DNA of 16,114 nt from Chloroflexota bacterium (GTDB taxonomy: Bacteria; Chloroflexota; Anaerolineae; UBA7937; JACPPX01), in NCBI GenBank assembly GCA_016190785.1, contig JACPPX010000073.1:1-16114 (forward strand), in the 5' to 3' direction. Numbering within the stretch: position 1 is the first letter of the stretch; each line of letters begins with the position of its first letter. A program made the translations under genes and the position numbers. This document shows, in pieces, positions 7,546-14,687 of this stretch. Below the pieces are notes generated by a model. The model worked only from the letters and a program-made list of their open reading frames with translations, searched no databases and was not told the origin of the DNA.

Positions 7546-9208
7546 AAAAGGCCGAAGCCAGAAACACGACTACTAGGATGAGATCAACCAAGAGCCAGGG
7601 ATTGAATGGCCTACTGGTGACGATCAGGCCAGCGATGGCTACTTCACTACCTCCCTGTCGGGGAAGGGTAGTGATTTTCACGGTATGGCGAGTATCGGCT
7701 AGGCCAGTGGCGATCATGATTTCTTTCTCGCCATTTGCCTGAGGAGAAGAGAGGTCGATCTGCGATGCAGTGCCATCAACCGACACTTGGATGGCCCCCG
7801 AGTTTTGCTCGGCAATTACCAGTTTAAGATCGGTCCCCCAGAAATCGAAGGAGAGGGAGTCTTCGGGAGTTGTGGAGAGAAGGTAATCCCCGGAGTCTGT
7901 TGAGATCTTAGTCCAGCCCCCCTCCCAATGCAGGGCCCAGTGCTCGGCGGAGTGATACCCCGCACCGACAAATGGCTCATCGTTAGCCAGTTGGGAGACC
8001 GAGGAATAGACCGGGAGGGGTGTAAAATCCGGTTCTGCCAGACGGAAATAGTAAAAGGGTTGATTTTGCTCGGCCTCGCTGGCACGCTTGAAAAACCAGT
8101 AATTTACTACCCCTACCCAGGGCCATTCCCGCTGGACCCGCAAATAGCCCTGTACGGCGTAATCCGCCTGGTTTTCTAAACTGACCCGTCCCCAGGGGGC
8201 TTCCATATCTGGAGGTGCGGCATTCCAGCCGAACTCGGTGATCCAAATGGGTTTATTCTCATCTCCGCTCTCCACCATTATCTCCCGCAGGAGGAGGAGG
8301 CGGGAGAAGTTGGTGCGGCTGGGATTTGTCCGGCGGTCGGTGGGGCCGGTCCATAGCCCAAAGGCTTGGGCGGCGAGGATGTCAAAGTAGTCTCTGGCTC
8401 CCGCCTCGTACATCCCTTGGAGGTAGACCAGATCACTCAAGTTGCGGGGGCCCATTTCCGTGGTGGGGGAGAGGGCAGCACTTATGATCTCTGCCTCGGG
8501 ATCCGCCTCTTTGGCCCGCTGGTAAGCAACCCGGAGCAATTCGACATACGCAGCGGGATCGGGATCGCTGCCCCATTCCACATAGAGGTTGGGTTCGTTC
8601 CAGATCTGCCAGTAACGGATTTTCCCCTGATAGCGGCTGACTAGGGCATAAACAAAATCCCCAAAATCAGTAAGGTCTTGCGGGAGGGCCTGGATCACGC
8701 CCTCCGGCTTCTCCTGAGCCAAAGCCCAGGCGGGGGGCTGGTCGAGGCGGGCGATGATTTCTATCCCGTACTCCGCGGCCAGGGCTACGATACGGTCGTA
8801 TTTCTCCCAGGCCGATTTGTAGGGCGTTGTCCTCCGATCCTGGAAATCCCCTTTGCCGTGGATCTCAATATCCTCCCAGGGGAATTCTTGTCTTATCCAG
8901 CGGAATCCGGCGGCCGCGATCATTTCCAGAGAATGGCGGATTTTCTCTTCTTCTACCTCTTGCTCCAGGAAAGTGTTGACCCCATAGGGGTTTACCCCAG
9001 TATTGGCGACCGGAACCAGATCTGCCGTGTTGAGGGGCGGTCGGGTTAGGTTGAGGATTAGGAGGGCAACGCTGCCTTTTATACCCTCTAAGAGATCCTC
9101 TTCGCCAGTCCACTCCCGAAGGGTGAGCCGCAGAGGTTCGCGGAGTGAAAAAAAGAGGGCAAGGATAGCCAAAAGTGTAGCCAGGAGTATAAAGCGACGA
9201 TTGCGCAT
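7520..9208 (-). CDS. Membrane-tethered glycoside hydrolase, clan A (GH39/GH5-like)
   Basis: This 562-residue protein starts with one membrane helix (about 6-22) and ends with another (about 538-556, followed by RRRW), so the middle should lie outside the cell. The catalytic TIM barrel covers about 70-400. QIWNEPN supplies the acid/base Glu (E205) and WITEFGW the nucleophile Glu (E325), placed as in retaining clan GH-A enzymes. Residues about 415-530 form a beta-sandwich with FDFWGTDLKLV and VSVDG, like a galactose-binding-type module. ATG 9208 is chosen because it gives a clean membrane anchor; the open frame runs 88 codons further up but overlaps the permease gene with Pro/Arg-rich sequence of no protein character. 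The substrate is unknown. The GT-C gene follows directly, so glycan trimming or turnover is the likely role. Confidence 0.88.
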   Translation of the reverse strand: MRNRRFILLATLLAILALFFSLREPLRLTLREWTGEEDLLEGIKGSVALLILNLTRPPLNTADLVPVANTGVNPYGVNTFLEQEVEEEKIRHSLEMIAAAGFRWIRQEFPWEDIEIHGKGDFQDRRTTPYKSAWEKYDRIVALAAEYGIEIIARLDQPPAWALAQEKPEGVIQALPQDLTDFGDFVYALVSRYQGKIRYWQIWNEPNLYVEWGSDPDPAAYVELLRVAYQRAKEADPEAEIISAALSPTTEMGPRNLSDLVYLQGMYEAGARDYFDILAAQAFGLWTGPTDRRTNPSRTNFSRLLLLREIMVESGDENKPIWITEFGWNAAPPDMEAPWGRVSLENQADYAVQGYLRVQREWPWVGVVNYWFFKRASEAEQNQPFYYFRLAEPDFTPLPVYSSVSQLANDEPFVGAGYHSAEHWALHWEGGWTKISTDSGDYLLSTTPEDSLSFDFWGTDLKLVIAEQNSGAIQVSVDGTASQIDLSSPQANGEKEIMIATGLADTRHTVKITTLPRQGGSEVAIAGLIVTSRPFNPWLLVDLILVVVFLASAFYVIRRRWT

Positions 9209-9218
9209 CTTAAACGGG

Positions 9219-9248
9219 ATTATAGACCTGGGGTGGAAAAGGAGGCAA
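9219..9248 (-). promoter_or_regulatory. Candidate internal promoter of the glycosidase/GT-C unit
   Basis: On the minus strand TTGCCT (9248-9243), an 18-base spacer and a perfect TATAAT (9224-9219) lie in the 59-base gap after the second permease gene. The -10 ends only 10 bases before the ATG at 9208, so transcription starting about 7 bases below it would give a leader of a few bases at most. No Shine-Dalgarno is visible next to the ATG, which agrees with a leaderless message. Confidence 0.55.
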
Positions 9249-9267
9249 TCTCGCCGCAGGGCAAAAG

Positions 9268-10530
9268 TTACTGTTTCTCGTAGGGTTGGCCGTCGGCGGC
9301 GGGGGGAATGGCCCTCCCCACTACCCCGGCAAGGATGACGATGGTAGCGATGTAGGGGGCCATGCCCAGGAACTGGGAGGGGATGGGGGCTTGGAGGATG
9401 GCCAGTTTCTGCTGCAGGGAGTCGGCAAAGCCGAAGATCAGGGAGGAAGCAAAGGCCCCGAAGGGGGACCATTTTCCAAAGATCATGGCCGCCAGACCAA
9501 TATATCCCCGGCCCCCGGTAAGGAGTTCATCGAAGCGGCCCACCGAGCCCACGGTGAAGTAAGCCCCGCCCAACCCGGCCACCATCCCCCCCAGGATGAC
9601 ATTGATATAGCGCATTTTGAAGACATTGATCCCCAGGGTGTCGGCGGCACGAGGGTGCTCCCCCACGGCGCGGGTGCGGAGCCCCCAGCGGGTGTAGAAG
9701 AGCAAGATGTGCACGGCCACCAATAGAAAGAGCATAGAGTAAACGATTAGGGTGTTCTCGAAGAGGACGGGCCCCAGCACCGGAATGTCCACCAAGAAGG
9801 GTATGGAGATGGGTCGCAGGGCCCCGGAGTCATTGAGTTCCTGGTGGACAGAGAGAAACCTTTCAGTGAGGTAACTGGTCAGGCCGGCGGCCAGGATGTT
9901 GATCACCACCCCGGAGACGATCTGATCTACCCGGAAGCGGATGGAGAGGACGGCATGGATGGCGGCCATTGCCCCCCCGGTAAGGATGCCGAAGATGATC
10001 CCCAGGTAGAGGTTGTCGGTGGCGCTCCCCACCACCACCGAGGAGAAAGCACCAGCGAGCATCATCCCTTCAATGGCGATATTCACCACCCCTGCCCGTT
10101 CGCAGAGGATACCGCTCAGGGCTCCCAGGGCAATGGGGGTGGAACGGACCAGGGAGGCAATCAACATCCCGGTGAGGTTGAATTGCCGCCCGCGGTCGGC
10201 CCAGGTTAAGAAGGCGAAGATAAAGATAAAGATGATCACCGCCAGGAGGGCATTTACCGCGCGGAAGCCGCGGGCCAGTTGCCACCCTCCAAAAAAGGCA
10301 ACGATAAAGGTGAGGACAAAAATCGTAGCCTGGGTGGGGAGGACTAGGTCGGGGAGTTCGGTTTTCTGGGCCGAGGCCACGGCGGTGAGGACAAAAGTTG
10401 AGTTTTGGCCGGGATCGCTGCTCAGGGCGAAGAGGAAGAGCATCGCCCCAGCTATGATCAGGAAGGTGAGGCCGAAGAGTTGTTGTCGGCTCAGAGAGAA
10501 AGCGCGTCGGGCTACAAGGGCTGTATTCAC
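9268..10530 (-). CDS. ABC transporter permease, nucleoside/simple-sugar type (NupQ/YufQ-like)
   Basis: This second membrane subunit of a BMP-dependent importer belongs to the branched-chain amino acid/ribose permease superfamily. The core from about residue 120 to 410 has the family signature LGALSGILCERAGVVNIAIEGMMLAGAF and the cytoplasmic coupling segment FRVDQIVSGVVINILA, then VGEHPRAADTLGIN and GRGYIGLAAMIFGKW. At 420 residues it is longer than the usual 300-320, because the N-terminus adds about 120 residues with three more hydrophobic helices (about 17-36, 66-83 and 92-110). The start is GTG at 10530, 14 bp behind the first permease, with a GGGGTG Shine-Dalgarno. By analogy with NupOPQ the substrate is probably a nucleoside. 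Confidence 0.92.
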   Translation of the reverse strand: MNTALVARRAFSLSRQQLFGLTFLIIAGAMLFLFALSSDPGQNSTFVLTAVASAQKTELPDLVLPTQATIFVLTFIVAFFGGWQLARGFRAVNALLAVIIFIFIFAFLTWADRGRQFNLTGMLIASLVRSTPIALGALSGILCERAGVVNIAIEGMMLAGAFSSVVVGSATDNLYLGIIFGILTGGAMAAIHAVLSIRFRVDQIVSGVVINILAAGLTSYLTERFLSVHQELNDSGALRPISIPFLVDIPVLGPVLFENTLIVYSMLFLLVAVHILLFYTRWGLRTRAVGEHPRAADTLGINVFKMRYINVILGGMVAGLGGAYFTVGSVGRFDELLTGGRGYIGLAAMIFGKWSPFGAFASSLIFGFADSLQQKLAILQAPIPSQFLGMAPYIATIVILAGVVGRAIPPAADGQPYEKQ

Positions 10531-10544
10531 CTTCTACACCCCGT

Positions 10545-11885
10545 TCACTTCTGTTGCCAGCCTCGGGTGAGCACTGCCTCCTCTACTCCCCGTTCCACGC
10601 GGATACGGTAGAGGAGGCGGATGATTTCTGGGGCGGCGACAAACATGATGATCAGGGCTTGCAAGATAAAGACAATGTCCACCGGGACATGGGCGATAGC
10701 CTCCATCTGCTTGGTTCCGGCACGGAGCATTCCAAAGAGCAGCCCGGAGAAGATAATCCCGATGGGGTGACTGCGGGCAATCAGGGCTACGGCGATGGAG
10801 TCAAATCCCACCCCGGCGGCGAAATCCACCCCCATGTTGTATCGCCATCCCAGAACATCGATGGTCCCCGCCAGCCCGGCCAATCCCCCGCTCAGGACCA
10901 TAGCCAGTATGATGTTGCGCCCGATATTCATCCCGGCGGCGCGGGCGGCACTGGGGTTGGCCCCTACGGAGCGCAATTCGAAACCGGCGGTGGTTTTGAA
11001 GAGGAACCACCACACTAGATATGCAACCCCTAAGGCTAGGAAAAACCCGGCATGGAAGCGGATGGGATTGGGGAAAAATTGGGGAAGAGCGGCGCTGGGG
11101 AGGACATTAGGGCTAATGGGGACAAACCCATCGCGGCTCAGGGGCCCGGCCAAAATCCAGCGGCTGAAGAGGATGGCAATCCAGTTGAGCATGATGGTGT
11201 TAATCACCTCGTGGGCCCCCACCCGAGCCTTTAAGAAGCCGGGGATGAATCCCCACAATGCCCCGCCCAGAAAACCAGCGGCCAGGGCCAAGGGGAGATG
11301 GATGAAAATGGGCAGGCCAGTGAAGGCATAACCCACATAGACGGAGAAGAGACCGCCCATAATCAGTTGTCCCTCCGCACCAATGTTGAAGAGTCCAGCG
11401 CGGAAACCCAACCCCACGGCTAGTCCGGCGAAGATGAAGGGGGTGGCCCGCACCAGACTTTCGCTGATGGGACGGAGGGAGCGGAGGAAAGTAGAGTTGT
11501 CGCCAGTGGTGATATAGGTGAATAGTCCAGCAATAATGTCTAGAGGGTTGCTCACCGCACCTTGGATGAGGGCGGCATAAGCCCAGGCTATCTTGCCCAG
11601 GGTCAGGGTGAAGAAACCGAGGGGATCGCTGAAAAAGTTACCGGCGGCAGCCAGGATCTGCTCGTCGGTGACAATGATGAAGATGGCGCCCACAATCAGG
11701 GCGGTGAGAAGCGCTAGGCCGGGAAGGCGCAGGGGACGCAGCCCGCGGCGGAGGGCGGCCCTCCCGCCAAGGGGAACTGGTTTTGCCTTCTCTAGGGTTG
11801 CTTCGGCTTGCGCTTGGTCCAGGTCCGCTCCTCTATGTGGCTTCTGCTCCGGCCATGAGCAACCCCAGTTTTTCTCGGGCGGCAC
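10545..11885 (-). CDS. ABC transporter permease, nucleoside/simple-sugar type (NupP/YufP-like)
   Basis: This is the first membrane subunit of the same importer. Recognisable family segments include ATPFIFAGLAVGLGFRAGLFNIGAEGQ, ARVGAHEVINTIMLNWIA (the helix that contacts the ATPase), LRSVGANPSAARAAGMNI and VGFDSIAVALIA. About ten hydrophobic helices run from about residue 53 to the end. The reading given starts at GTG 11885, which overlaps the ATPase gene by 53 bp and makes a 446-residue protein with a polar 50-residue head. An alternative is CTG at 11822, which has a perfect GAGGAG (11833-11828) five bases upstream and gives 425 residues. No ATG, GTG or TTG lies between them, so the true start is open. 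Confidence 0.9.
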   Translation of the reverse strand: MPPEKNWGCSWPEQKPHRGADLDQAQAEATLEKAKPVPLGGRAALRRGLRPLRLPGLALLTALIVGAIFIIVTDEQILAAAGNFFSDPLGFFTLTLGKIAWAYAALIQGAVSNPLDIIAGLFTYITTGDNSTFLRSLRPISESLVRATPFIFAGLAVGLGFRAGLFNIGAEGQLIMGGLFSVYVGYAFTGLPIFIHLPLALAAGFLGGALWGFIPGFLKARVGAHEVINTIMLNWIAILFSRWILAGPLSRDGFVPISPNVLPSAALPQFFPNPIRFHAGFFLALGVAYLVWWFLFKTTAGFELRSVGANPSAARAAGMNIGRNIILAMVLSGGLAGLAGTIDVLGWRYNMGVDFAAGVGFDSIAVALIARSHPIGIIFSGLLFGMLRAGTKQMEAIAHVPVDIVFILQALIIMFVAAPEIIRLLYRIRVERGVEEAVLTRGWQQK

Positions 11886-13347
11886 CGCTGGCCTCTAGGG
11901 TGGCCACAATTTTTCCGCGGAATATCACCGCGATGCGGTCGGAGAGGGATATTATTTCGTCCAACTCGGTGGAGACCAAGAGGACAGCGCATCCTTGATC
12001 CCGTTTCTCCACCAGCCGCTGGTGGATATACTCGATAGAGCCTACATCCAGCCCTCTGGTGGGCTGGGCGGCAACTAGGAGGCGAATGGGGCGGGAGAGT
12101 TCGCGGGCCACAATCACTTTTTGCTGGTTGCCTCCGGAAAGGTTAAGGACCGGGACAAAGACGCTGGGGGTGCGGACATCAAAATGTTCTACCAGGTCCT
12201 GGGCGGTGGCCACGATGGCTTTTTCCTGAAGGGCGAGACCATGGGCAAAGGGATTGCGATAGTAAGTATTGAGTACCAGATTATCGTGGACCGGGAAGGG
12301 GAGGACCAAGCCATCCTCCTGACGGTCTTCGGGGATGTGGGCTGTCCCCCGCTCCAGCACCCGCCGGGGGGGAGCATTGGTTATCTCTTTTCCCAGGAAC
12401 CTGATCTCCCCCCTCACTGCCGGCCGCAGACCGGTGATGGCTTCCACCAGTTCGGTCTGGCCATTGCCCTGTACTCCGGCCAAACCCAGGATTTCACCAG
12501 CCCGTACTACAAAAGATACTCCGTTGACCACTGGGTTTAGCCGGTCGCTAAGGACATGGAGGTCTTTTACCTCCAAAACCACTTCTTTGGGCTGGGCCGG
12601 CTTTTTCTTGACGGAGAGGATCACCTCCCGCCCAACCATCATCGAAGCCAATTGGGCCTCGCTGGTCTCTTGGGGAGTAGTGGTCCCTACTACCCGACCG
12701 GCGCGGAGCACAGTGATGCGATCGGCGACGGCTAGCACTTCTTTCAGTTTGTGGGTGATGAAGATGATCGACTTCCCCTGTTGGGCCAGGTTGCGCATAA
12801 TCTTGAATAATTCTTCTGCTTCCTGGGGAGTCAAAACCGCAGTGGGCTCATCCAAAATCAGGATACCCGCTTCGCGGTAGAGGATTTTGAGGATCTCCAC
12901 CCGCTGCTGCACGCCTACCGGGAGGTCTTTGACATAGGCGCGGGGATCAACCTCCAGCCCAAAGTTTTGGGAGAGGGCCTCGATCCGTTTTATGACTTGA
13001 ACCCGGTCCAAGAAAATCCCGGCGGTCACTGATTCTTGGCCGAGCATAATATTCTCGGCCACGGTGAGGACCGGGACGAGCATGAAATGTTGGTGGAGCA
13101 TCCCGATGCCCCGGGCAATGGCCTCCGAGGGATCCTGGAATACGACCTTTTCCCCTTTGACATATATTTCCCCAGAGTCGGGTTGCCACAGACCGTAGAG
13201 GATATTCATCAGGGTGGTCTTCCCCGCCCCGTTCTCCCCGAGCAGGGCGTGGATTTCCCCGGCCTCTAGAGTCAAATCTATATTATCGTTGGCCAAAACC
13301 CCAGGGAAGCGTTTGGTAATGTTTCTAGCTTCGAGAGCGATTGTCAT
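11833..13347 (-). CDS. Double ABC ATPase of the nucleoside/sugar importer (NupO/YufO-like)
   Basis: This 504-residue cytoplasmic ATPase powers the importer and contains two fused nucleotide-binding domains. Domain 1 has Walker A GENGAGKTT (37-45), a divergent signature LPVGVQQRV (142-150) and Walker B ILILDEPTA (162-170). Domain 2 has the lysine-lacking loop GVQGNGQTEL (291-300), a good signature LSGGNQQKV (403-411) and LLVAAQPTRGLD (423-434), where Gln replaces the catalytic Glu. One site is thus competent and one degenerate. The AAQPTRGLD form is, from memory, typical of the YufO group rather than RbsA. The ATG at 13347 has a GGAG Shine-Dalgarno 6 bases upstream. It follows the BMP gene after a terminator hairpin, and its stop region carries the possible ribosome site of the first permease. 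Confidence 0.95.
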   Translation of the reverse strand: MTIALEARNITKRFPGVLANDNIDLTLEAGEIHALLGENGAGKTTLMNILYGLWQPDSGEIYVKGEKVVFQDPSEAIARGIGMLHQHFMLVPVLTVAENIMLGQESVTAGIFLDRVQVIKRIEALSQNFGLEVDPRAYVKDLPVGVQQRVEILKILYREAGILILDEPTAVLTPQEAEELFKIMRNLAQQGKSIIFITHKLKEVLAVADRITVLRAGRVVGTTTPQETSEAQLASMMVGREVILSVKKKPAQPKEVVLEVKDLHVLSDRLNPVVNGVSFVVRAGEILGLAGVQGNGQTELVEAITGLRPAVRGEIRFLGKEITNAPPRRVLERGTAHIPEDRQEDGLVLPFPVHDNLVLNTYYRNPFAHGLALQEKAIVATAQDLVEHFDVRTPSVFVPVLNLSGGNQQKVIVARELSRPIRLLVAAQPTRGLDVGSIEYIHQRLVEKRDQGCAVLLVSTELDEIISLSDRIAVIFRGKIVATLEASGAAREKLGLLMAGAEAT

Positions 13348-13400
13348 TCTTTCTCCGGAGGGGTATTGTAGTGTCGGTGGATGGGGAAGTCAACCAACAA

Positions 13401-13433
13401 AAGAAAAGGGCTCCGCAGTGGAGCCCTTTTCTT
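13401..13433 (-). terminator. Intrinsic terminator or attenuator between the BMP gene and the ATPase gene
   Basis: A perfect 14-bp stem (arms 13401-13414 and 13420-13433) closes a five-base loop, GCAGT. On the minus strand the stem ends in a T-rich stretch (CCCTTTTCTTTTG). It sits 17 bp after the BMP stop codon and 53 bp before the ATPase start. Partial termination here would make more binding protein than ATPase and permeases, a common arrangement in binding-protein-dependent importers. Confidence 0.85.
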
Positions 13434-13450
13434 CGGCGAGGAAGAGATTG

Positions 13451-14491
13451 TTAAGCGGGATAATCAGCGGGTTTGACGCTGATCGTGCCGGCGATGATCC
13501 CCTGGGTGATGGTCTGTAGTTCAGATTTTAGTTCGGCGGAGACCAGGCTATCGGCATTGTGGAAGTCAGCGATCCCTACTCCCCCGTTGGCCAGGGTACC
13601 GAAGTAAGGGACGGAAGCGTCGTAGGTGTCCTCCACCACCGACTTGGCCACAGCGTAGACGGCATTGTCGATGCGCTTCAGGATGCTGGTGAGGTAGACT
13701 TCCTGGTACTCCGGAGCGGATACGAACCAGTCGGTGTCCACGCCAATCAGCCAGGCGTTACCGCGGGTGCGCACCGCCTCTGCCGAGCCCAGACCCACCG
13801 GCCCAGCCACGGGGACGATGATATCCACCCCCTCATCCATCAGGTTCTCGGCGAAGGCGCGGCCATCATCCAGGCTCTCAAAGTTGTTGGTGAAGAGCCC
13901 GTTGGCCCCGTCCCAGCCCACGACCTCAACTGCGGTCCCCTTCTGCTGGTTGTAGTAGCGGACCCCGGCCAGGAAGCCATCCATGAAGATGGTTACCGGC
14001 GGGATGGGGATGCCCCCGAAGACACCTACCTTTCCGGTCTGGGTCATCCCTGCCGACAGGTAACCAGCCAGGAAGGCGGCCTCGTCGGTGTTGAAGAGGA
14101 TGCACTGGATGTTGGAAACTGCGGGATCGTAGCAGAAGTCGACGATGGCGAATTTGGTCTCGGGGTTGGCTTCGGCTGCAGTCTGGGTGTCGGCACCCAA
14201 AAGGAAGCCGACGGTGACGATCAGATCGTAATCCTGGTCGAGGAAGGACTGGATGTTGGGGGCATAATCCGCAGGAGAGTTGGATTGGACGAAATTGACC
14301 GTAGCCCCGAAGTCGGTACCGGCCTTCTGCATCCCGGCCCAGGCGCTGGCGTTGAAGGAGCGGTCGTCAATCCCCCCGACGTCGGTGACCTCCCCGAATT
14401 TCAGGCCCGCTCCGGCCGGCGGGGCGGCACAGGCCACCAGGGCGACCAAAAGCAGGGAAAGGAAGACGAGAGCAAAGTTCCAGTTACGCAT
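13451..14491 (-). CDS. BMP-family substrate-binding lipoprotein (PnrA/BmpA-like)
   Basis: This 346-residue extracytoplasmic binding protein captures the substrate, probably a nucleoside by analogy with PnrA, and passes it to the two permeases. The N-terminus is a lipoprotein signal: a short charged start, a hydrophobic stretch, then the lipobox LVAC, with the lipidated Cys at residue 21. The mature part opens with the family motif GGIDDRSFN (39-47), followed by VGFLLGADTQTAAEANPETKF, CILFNTDEAAFLAGYLSAGMTQTGKVGVFGG and VDIIVPVAGPVGLGSAEAV. ATG 14491 is preferred because GGAGGAG sits 7 bases upstream; an in-frame GTG 36 bases earlier would spoil the signal peptide. It heads the transporter operon and is followed by a terminator hairpin. 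Confidence 0.95.
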   Translation of the reverse strand: MRNWNFALVFLSLLLVALVACAAPPAGAGLKFGEVTDVGGIDDRSFNASAWAGMQKAGTDFGATVNFVQSNSPADYAPNIQSFLDQDYDLIVTVGFLLGADTQTAAEANPETKFAIVDFCYDPAVSNIQCILFNTDEAAFLAGYLSAGMTQTGKVGVFGGIPIPPVTIFMDGFLAGVRYYNQQKGTAVEVVGWDGANGLFTNNFESLDDGRAFAENLMDEGVDIIVPVAGPVGLGSAEAVRTRGNAWLIGVDTDWFVSAPEYQEVYLTSILKRIDNAVYAVAKSVVEDTYDASVPYFGTLANGGVGIADFHNADSLVSAELKSELQTITQGIIAGTISVKPADYPA

Positions 14492-14601
14492 GTTTTTCTC
14501 CTCCGTGAATTTTTTCCTCCTTGCCACCGTTTGGATTTTTAAGGTTCCTCCGCTCCCACCCCCTTTCCCGGAATAGGCGATATGAAAGTCAAGCGGCGCT
14601 C

Positions 14602-14629
14602 ATTATAGCAGAATCTGCTAAGGCCGCAA
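14602..14629 (-). promoter_or_regulatory. Candidate promoter of the BMP/ABC transporter operon
   Basis: On the minus strand TTGCGG (14629-14624), a 16-base spacer and a perfect TATAAT (14607-14602) precede the operon. Transcription should start near 14595, giving a leader of about 105 bases that ends with the strong GGAGGAG of the lipoprotein gene. A perfect TTGACA lies further up (14641-14636), but 28 bases from the -10 it is too far to pair with it. Confidence 0.65.
14606..14620. promoter_or_regulatory. Palindromic operator candidate overlapping the transporter promoter
   Basis: TAGCAGA and TCTGCTA are exact reverse complements separated by one base, making a 15-bp near-perfect palindrome. 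It fills most of the spacer and overlaps the last two bases of the -10 box, so a dimeric repressor bound here would block RNA polymerase. No regulator gene is adjacent, and I do not recognise the motif as the site of a known family. Confidence 0.6.
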
Positions 14630-14687
14630 GAGGGTTGTCAACTCGATTTATACAGCACATCCCCTTGAGTCGGAGATGGATATTTTT

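Noticed and set aside
11833..13347. Missing Walker lysine and catalytic Glu in the second ATPase domain as a sign of an inactive gene
   Set aside because: Degenerate second sites of this kind are normal for the fused sugar/nucleoside importer ATPases; domain 1 is intact.
13559..14542. Long open frame (327 codons) on the plus strand opposite the BMP lipoprotein gene
   Set aside because: It is fully antisense to a clear family member, and its Gly/Asp/Val-rich translation shows no domain. It is a frame shadow caused by codon bias in a GC-rich gene.
14491..14595. Possible purine or other riboswitch in the roughly 105-base leader of the BMP operon
   Set aside because: I looked for the conserved purine-riboswitch loop and core segments and saw none. 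The leader is mostly purine-rich ribosome-site sequence without a long stem. A covariance-model search would be decisive.
14636..14641. Perfect TTGACA upstream of the BMP operon as its -35 box
   Set aside because: It is 28 bases from TATAAT, and no -10-like hexamer lies 16-19 bases downstream of it. The nearer TTGCGG at 16 bases is a better partner.
14642..14687. Hairpin after the RNase J gene (CATCTCC paired with GGGGATG)
   Set aside because: The stem is only seven pairs with one G-U, and no T-tract follows in the direction of RNase J transcription, so I do not call it a terminator.
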